From: Paraburkholderia caledonica NBRC 102488
GTDB lineage: Bacteria > Pseudomonadota > Gammaproteobacteria > Burkholderiales > Burkholderiaceae
Direction of reading: 5' to 3'
Assembly: GCF_000685095.1 (NCBI RefSeq)
Contig: NZ_BAYE01000009.1
Span: forward strand, 124,001-188,000
DNA: 64,000 nucleotides
The notes beneath the pieces were generated by a model. The model was not told the origin of the DNA and ran no database searches. It worked only from the letters and a program-made list of their open reading frames with translations. A program made the position numbers and the translations under genes. Positions 60,951 to 64,000 of the stretch are shown here, piece after piece; positions within the stretch are counted from its first letter, which is position 1; every line of letters begins with the position of its first letter.

Positions 60951-62135
60951 TCAGATCCGTTCGAAGATCGCGGCGATGCCCTGTCCGCCGCCGATGCACA
61001 TCGTGACGAGTGCGTAGCGGCCGCCAATGCGTTGCAGCTCGTACAACGCCTTCACGGTGATCAACGCGCCGGTGGCGCCAATCGGATGGCCGAGCGAAAT
61101 GCCCGAGCCATTCGGGTTGACCTTGGCCGGATCGAAGCCCAGTTCCTTGCTGACCGCGCAGGCTTGCGCGGCGAACGCCTCATTGGCCTCGATTACGTCG
61201 AGGTCCGCAACCGTCAGCCCGGCACGCTCGAGCGCCTTGCGGCTCGCGGGCACGGGACCGATGCCCATATGGGCGGGATCGACGCCCGCATGCGCGTACG
61301 AAACGAGCCGCGCCAACGGCTTGATGCCGCGCTGTTCCGCAACGCTGCGCTCCATCAGAACGACGGCAGCGGCCGCGTCGTTGATGCCCGAAGCGTTGCC
61401 CGCCGTGACCGTGCCGTTTTCTTTCGCGAACACGGGCTTGAGCTTGGAAAAATCTTCCGCCGATGCGTTCATGCGCGCGTGTTCGTCGGTATCGAACACG
61501 GTGTCGCCTTTCTTCGACGGAATCGTGATCGGCAGGATCTGTTCCTTGAAGTAACCGCTCGTGATCGCGTTGGCTGCGCGGCGATGCGATTCGAGCGCGA
61601 GCGCGTCCTGCGCTTCGCGCGAAATGTCGTATTTGCGCGCAACGTTCTCGGCGGTCACGCCCATGTGAATGGACTGGAACGGATCGTTCAGCGCGCCGAC
61701 CATCATGTCGACGAGGCGCGCGTCACCCATGCGCTGACCGAAGCGCGCGGCGGGCATCGAGTAAGGTGCGCGGCTCATGTTCTCCGCGCCGCCGCCGATC
61801 GCGATGTCCGCGTCGCCGAGCAGCACGCTTTGCGCGGCCGACACGATCGCCTGCAAGCCCGAGCCGCACAGACGGTTCACGGTCAGCGCGGGCGTGTGCT
61901 GCGCGACGCCGCCGTTGATCGCGGCCACGCGGGCCAGATACATGTCTTTCGGTTCGGTATGCACGACGTTGCCGAACACCACGTGGCCGACTTCGTCGCC
62001 GGACACGTTTGCGCGCGCGAGGGCCTCGCGCACGACGCGCGCGCCGAGGTCGGTCGGCGGGAAGTCTTTCAGACTGCCGCCGAAACCGCCGATTGCCGTG
62101 CGCACACCGCTCACCACCACTACGTCCCGTTGCAT
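60951..62135 (-). CDS. bktB: Beta-ketothiolase / acetyl-CoA acyltransferase BktB
   Basis: A 394-residue thiolase. The nucleophile is Cys90 (TVNRLCGSGLQAIVSAAQSV), the active-site His lies in GISLGHPIGATGAL and the second Cys in ALVTMCIGGGQGIAAIF. It resembles Cupriavidus BktB across its whole length (VVVVSGVRTAIGGFGGSLKD start). BktB condenses acetyl-CoA with acetyl- or propionyl-CoA for polyhydroxyalkanoate precursors and can run in fatty acid degradation. It stands between a sugar kinase and an exported protein on the minus strand; no phaB or phaC is nearby. Confidence 0.93.
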   Translation of the reverse strand: MQRDVVVVSGVRTAIGGFGGSLKDFPPTDLGARVVREALARANVSGDEVGHVVFGNVVHTEPKDMYLARVAAINGGVAQHTPALTVNRLCGSGLQAIVSAAQSVLLGDADIAIGGGAENMSRAPYSMPAARFGQRMGDARLVDMMVGALNDPFQSIHMGVTAENVARKYDISREAQDALALESHRRAANAITSGYFKEQILPITIPSKKGDTVFDTDEHARMNASAEDFSKLKPVFAKENGTVTAGNASGINDAAAAVVLMERSVAEQRGIKPLARLVSYAHAGVDPAHMGIGPVPASRKALERAGLTVADLDVIEANEAFAAQACAVSKELGFDPAKVNPNGSGISLGHPIGATGALITVKALYELQRIGGRYALVTMCIGGGQGIAAIFERI

Positions 62136-62190
62136 TGCTCGCTCCTCGTTTAGTCTCTCAAGATGGTTCGCTTTGGCTCGACCCCTATTG

Positions 62191-62262
62191 CGGCGCGTAT
62201 TGCGACGCTTGAGGCGGCGCATATCGCGACGCTTAGTGCGACACGTTATGCGACGCTCAGCC
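62191..62262. repeat. Three 24-bp imperfect tandem repeats
   Basis: Units at 62191-62214, 62215-62238 and 62239-62262 share the frame CGGCGCGTAT-TGCGACGCTT-GAGG with several substitutions, the core TNGCGACGCT being most conserved. They fill most of the gap between bktB and the kinase stop, and the last unit overlaps the final codons of the kinase. Confidence 0.7.
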
Positions 62263-63192
62263 CGCGAGAATCCGTTCGACCGCCGCCCGCGAAGGAATCG
62301 GCGCGACCGCGCCGTAGCCTTGCGTGGATAGCGCCGCGGCGACGTTCGCATAACGCGCCGCTTCAAACGGATCGTCGCCTTCGACGAGCCGCGCGATGAA
62401 CGCGCCGCCGAAGCAGTCGCCCGCGCCGGTTGCATCGACCGCATTCACAACGTGGCCAGGCACGACACGCCGCTCGTCCGGCGTCGCGATGTATGAACCC
62501 TCCTTGCCCAGCTTCAGCGCAACCACGCGCGGGCCGTGCGACAGAAGGAAATCGACGATCTCGTCGCGACCGGTCAAACCGGTGAGTTCGGTGACATCGT
62601 CCCAGCTTGGCAGGCAGATGTCGGTCTGGCGGATGGCTTCGAGCATCACCGCGCGTGCCCGGTTCAACGGCCACAGTTTCAGGCGCAAATTCGTGTCGAA
62701 ACTTACCCGCACGCCATTGGCGCGCGCATGCGCGATGGCTTCGAGCGCCGCGTCGCACGCGCTCAGACTGATCGCGAGACTGATGCCCGACAGGTGAACG
62801 ACTTTGGCAGCGGCGATTGCGTCGAGCGGCAGGTCGCGCGGCGCATAGCGGCTCGCTGCGGAACCTGCGCGCAGATAGTCGAACGCGTGGCCGTCCGGGC
62901 CATGTGAGACGAAATAAACGCCAGTGGACGCATGCGGGTCGACGCGTACGAGCGCGGTATCCACTTGCTCGCGTTCCCACAGATCGATCAGGAGGCGCCC
63001 GAAATGATCGGCTCCGACCGCGGACACGAAGCCGGTACGCGCGCCTTGCCGCGCCGCCGCGACGCAGAAGTTCGATGTGTCGCCGCCGAAGCCCTGCAGA
63101 TAGTTCGGCTCGTCTTTCGCCGACTGGTTGAACTCGATCATCGCCTCGCCGAGCGCGAGGATTTCCGGTTTAGCCGACGTGTTCACCGACAT
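62257..63192 (-). CDS. PfkB-family sugar kinase, probable 2-dehydro-3-deoxygluconokinase
   Basis: A 311-residue ribokinase-fold enzyme. The start MSVNTSAKPEILALGEAMIEF matches KdgK-type kinases, with FGGDTSNFCVAAARQGA near residue 35 and the C-terminal catalytic Asp in AVDATGAGDCFGGAFIARL. Conserved SFDTNLRLKLWPL and ICLPSWDDVTEL support KDG kinase, which phosphorylates 2-keto-3-deoxygluconate in uronate or Entner-Doudoroff-type pathways. No pathway genes are adjacent, so the substrate is inference. It starts only 3 bp after the rimO stop, indicating translational coupling. Confidence 0.85.
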   Translation of the reverse strand: MSVNTSAKPEILALGEAMIEFNQSAKDEPNYLQGFGGDTSNFCVAAARQGARTGFVSAVGADHFGRLLIDLWEREQVDTALVRVDPHASTGVYFVSHGPDGHAFDYLRAGSAASRYAPRDLPLDAIAAAKVVHLSGISLAISLSACDAALEAIAHARANGVRVSFDTNLRLKLWPLNRARAVMLEAIRQTDICLPSWDDVTELTGLTGRDEIVDFLLSHGPRVVALKLGKEGSYIATPDERRVVPGHVVNAVDATGAGDCFGGAFIARLVEGDDPFEAARYANVAAALSTQGYGAVAPIPSRAAVERILAG

Positions 63193-63195
63193 CGC

Positions 63196-64000
63196 TCAGA
63201 CCTCGCCCCACAGATCGTGGCCGTCCGCGCCGGTGATCTTCACCGACACGAAATCGCCGACCTTGTAACGCTTCGACGCCTTCACGGCGGGCGCGATATA
63301 CACGACGCCGTCGATCTCCGGCGCATCAGCGGCGGTGCGGCCAATACCGCCGTCGGCATTGATCTCGTCGACCAGCACTTTCAGCGTCTTGCCGACCTTC
63401 TTCGCGATGCGTTTCGCCGACACCTCTTCGGCCACTTCCATGAAACGCGCACGGCGCTCCTCGCGCACTTCATCGGGCAACGCGCCGTCGAGTTCGTTCG
63501 CCGTAGCGCCTTCAACCGGCGAGTAGGCGAAGCAGCCGACACGATCCAGTTCGGCCTCGCGGATAAAGTCGAGCAGCGTCTGAAACTGTTCTTCGGTCTC
63601 GCCCGGAAAGCCCGCGATAAACGTGCTGCGGATCGTCAGATCCGGGCACATTTCGCGCCACGCCTTCACGCGCTCCATTACTTTCTCGGCGTTGGCCGGG
63701 CGCTTCATGCGCTTCAACACTTCAGGATGCGCGTGCTGGAACGGCACGTCGAGATATGGCAACACGTGCCCCTTGTACGGACCTGCCGCCATCATCGGGA
63801 TGACTTCGTCCACGCTCGGATACGGATATACGTAGTGCAGGCGCACCCACGCACCGTACTGGGCGGCCAGTTCGCCGAGCGCGCCAACCAGATCGGTCAT
63901 ACGCGTCTTGATCGGCTTGCCGTTCCAGAAGCCCGTGCGATATTTGACGTCGACGCCATACGCGCTCGTGTCCTGCGAGATAACGAGCAGTTCCTTCACG
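63196..64000 (-). CDS. rimO: Ribosomal protein uS12 methylthiotransferase RimO (partial)
   Basis: The C-terminal roughly 268 residues of RimO, a radical-SAM enzyme that methylthiolates an aspartate of ribosomal protein S12. Visible family stretches are ELLVISQDTSAYGVD, HYVYPYPSVDEVIPMM, LPYLDVPFQHAHPEVLKRMK, GFPGETEEQFQTLLDF and CFAYSPVEGATAN. A TRAM domain at the end reads VLVDEINADGGIGRTAADAP to KITGADGHDLWGEV. The N-terminal UPF0004 domain and the CxxxCxxC cluster motif lie beyond the right edge. Confidence 0.95.
   Translation of the reverse strand, partial: VKELLVISQDTSAYGVDVKYRTGFWNGKPIKTRMTDLVGALGELAAQYGAWVRLHYVYPYPSVDEVIPMMAAGPYKGHVLPYLDVPFQHAHPEVLKRMKRPANAEKVMERVKAWREMCPDLTIRSTFIAGFPGETEEQFQTLLDFIREAELDRVGCFAYSPVEGATANELDGALPDEVREERRARFMEVAEEVSAKRIAKKVGKTLKVLVDEINADGGIGRTAADAPEIDGVVYIAPAVKASKRYKVGDFVSVKITGADGHDLWGEV

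Overview
The window looks like an ordinary stretch of the main chromosome of a betaproteobacterium of the Burkholderia/Paraburkholderia group. The evidence is high GC with strong third-position bias, the gene block tig-clpP-clpX-lon-hupB-tRNA-Val-tRNA-Asp-ppiD, a BktB-type beta-ketothiolase, and several small exported proteins typical of that group. The genus call is inference from gene content and order, not from a search. I see no integrase, transposase, phage gene or CRISPR array.

Layout. 1-9.4 kb: purL (cut by the left edge), a DadA-like oxidase, bifunctional NAD(P)H-hydrate repair enzyme, a candidate structured RNA, pgi, the head-to-head pair ybbA/tesA and a small lipoprotein. 9.6-18.9 kb: the protein quality-control block, all on the minus strand (tig, clpP, clpX, lon, hupB, two tRNAs, ppiD), with heat-shock-like promoter candidates before clpP and lon. 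19.3-25 kb: glycerate kinase, a MarR regulator, a degenerate 34-bp repeat field, a DUF3999 gene coupled to the wreck of a DUF2339 gene, tRNA-Leu and a squalene/phytoene synthase-like gene. 25-30.8 kb: a DUF1501 protein, a small exported protein divergent from ompR-envZ, then ahpC-ahpD behind an OxyR-like operator. 30.9-38.8 kb: ispD-ispF divergent from mfd, then argE, a threonine-dehydratase-like enzyme and mscL.

38.9-43.1 kb is a minus-strand signalling cluster: histidine kinase, single-domain response regulator, hybrid kinase with two receivers. 43.5-51.5 kb: an unknown protein, an AsmA-family protein with a long Ala/Ser/Gly insert, fetA-fetB, an exported protein, and an MDR-type oxidoreductase divergent from a LysR regulator. 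51.7-57.6 kb: two-component non-homologous end joining (ku, ligD) flanked by a hydrophilic small protein and an orphan P450. 57.9-64 kb: serB, a cystathionine beta-lyase, an exported unknown, bktB, a KDG-kinase-like sugar kinase and rimO (cut by the right edge).

Functional themes are proteostasis (Tig, ClpXP, Lon, PpiD), oxidative and osmotic stress (OxyR-type ahpCD, OmpR/EnvZ, MscL), DNA repair (Mfd, Ku/LigD) and core metabolism. No obvious new multi-gene system stands out. The most useful leads are the candidate RNA before pgi, the matched sigma32-like promoters of clpP and lon, the OxyR and OmpR site candidates, the decayed DUF2339 gene and two small non-coding repeat fields.
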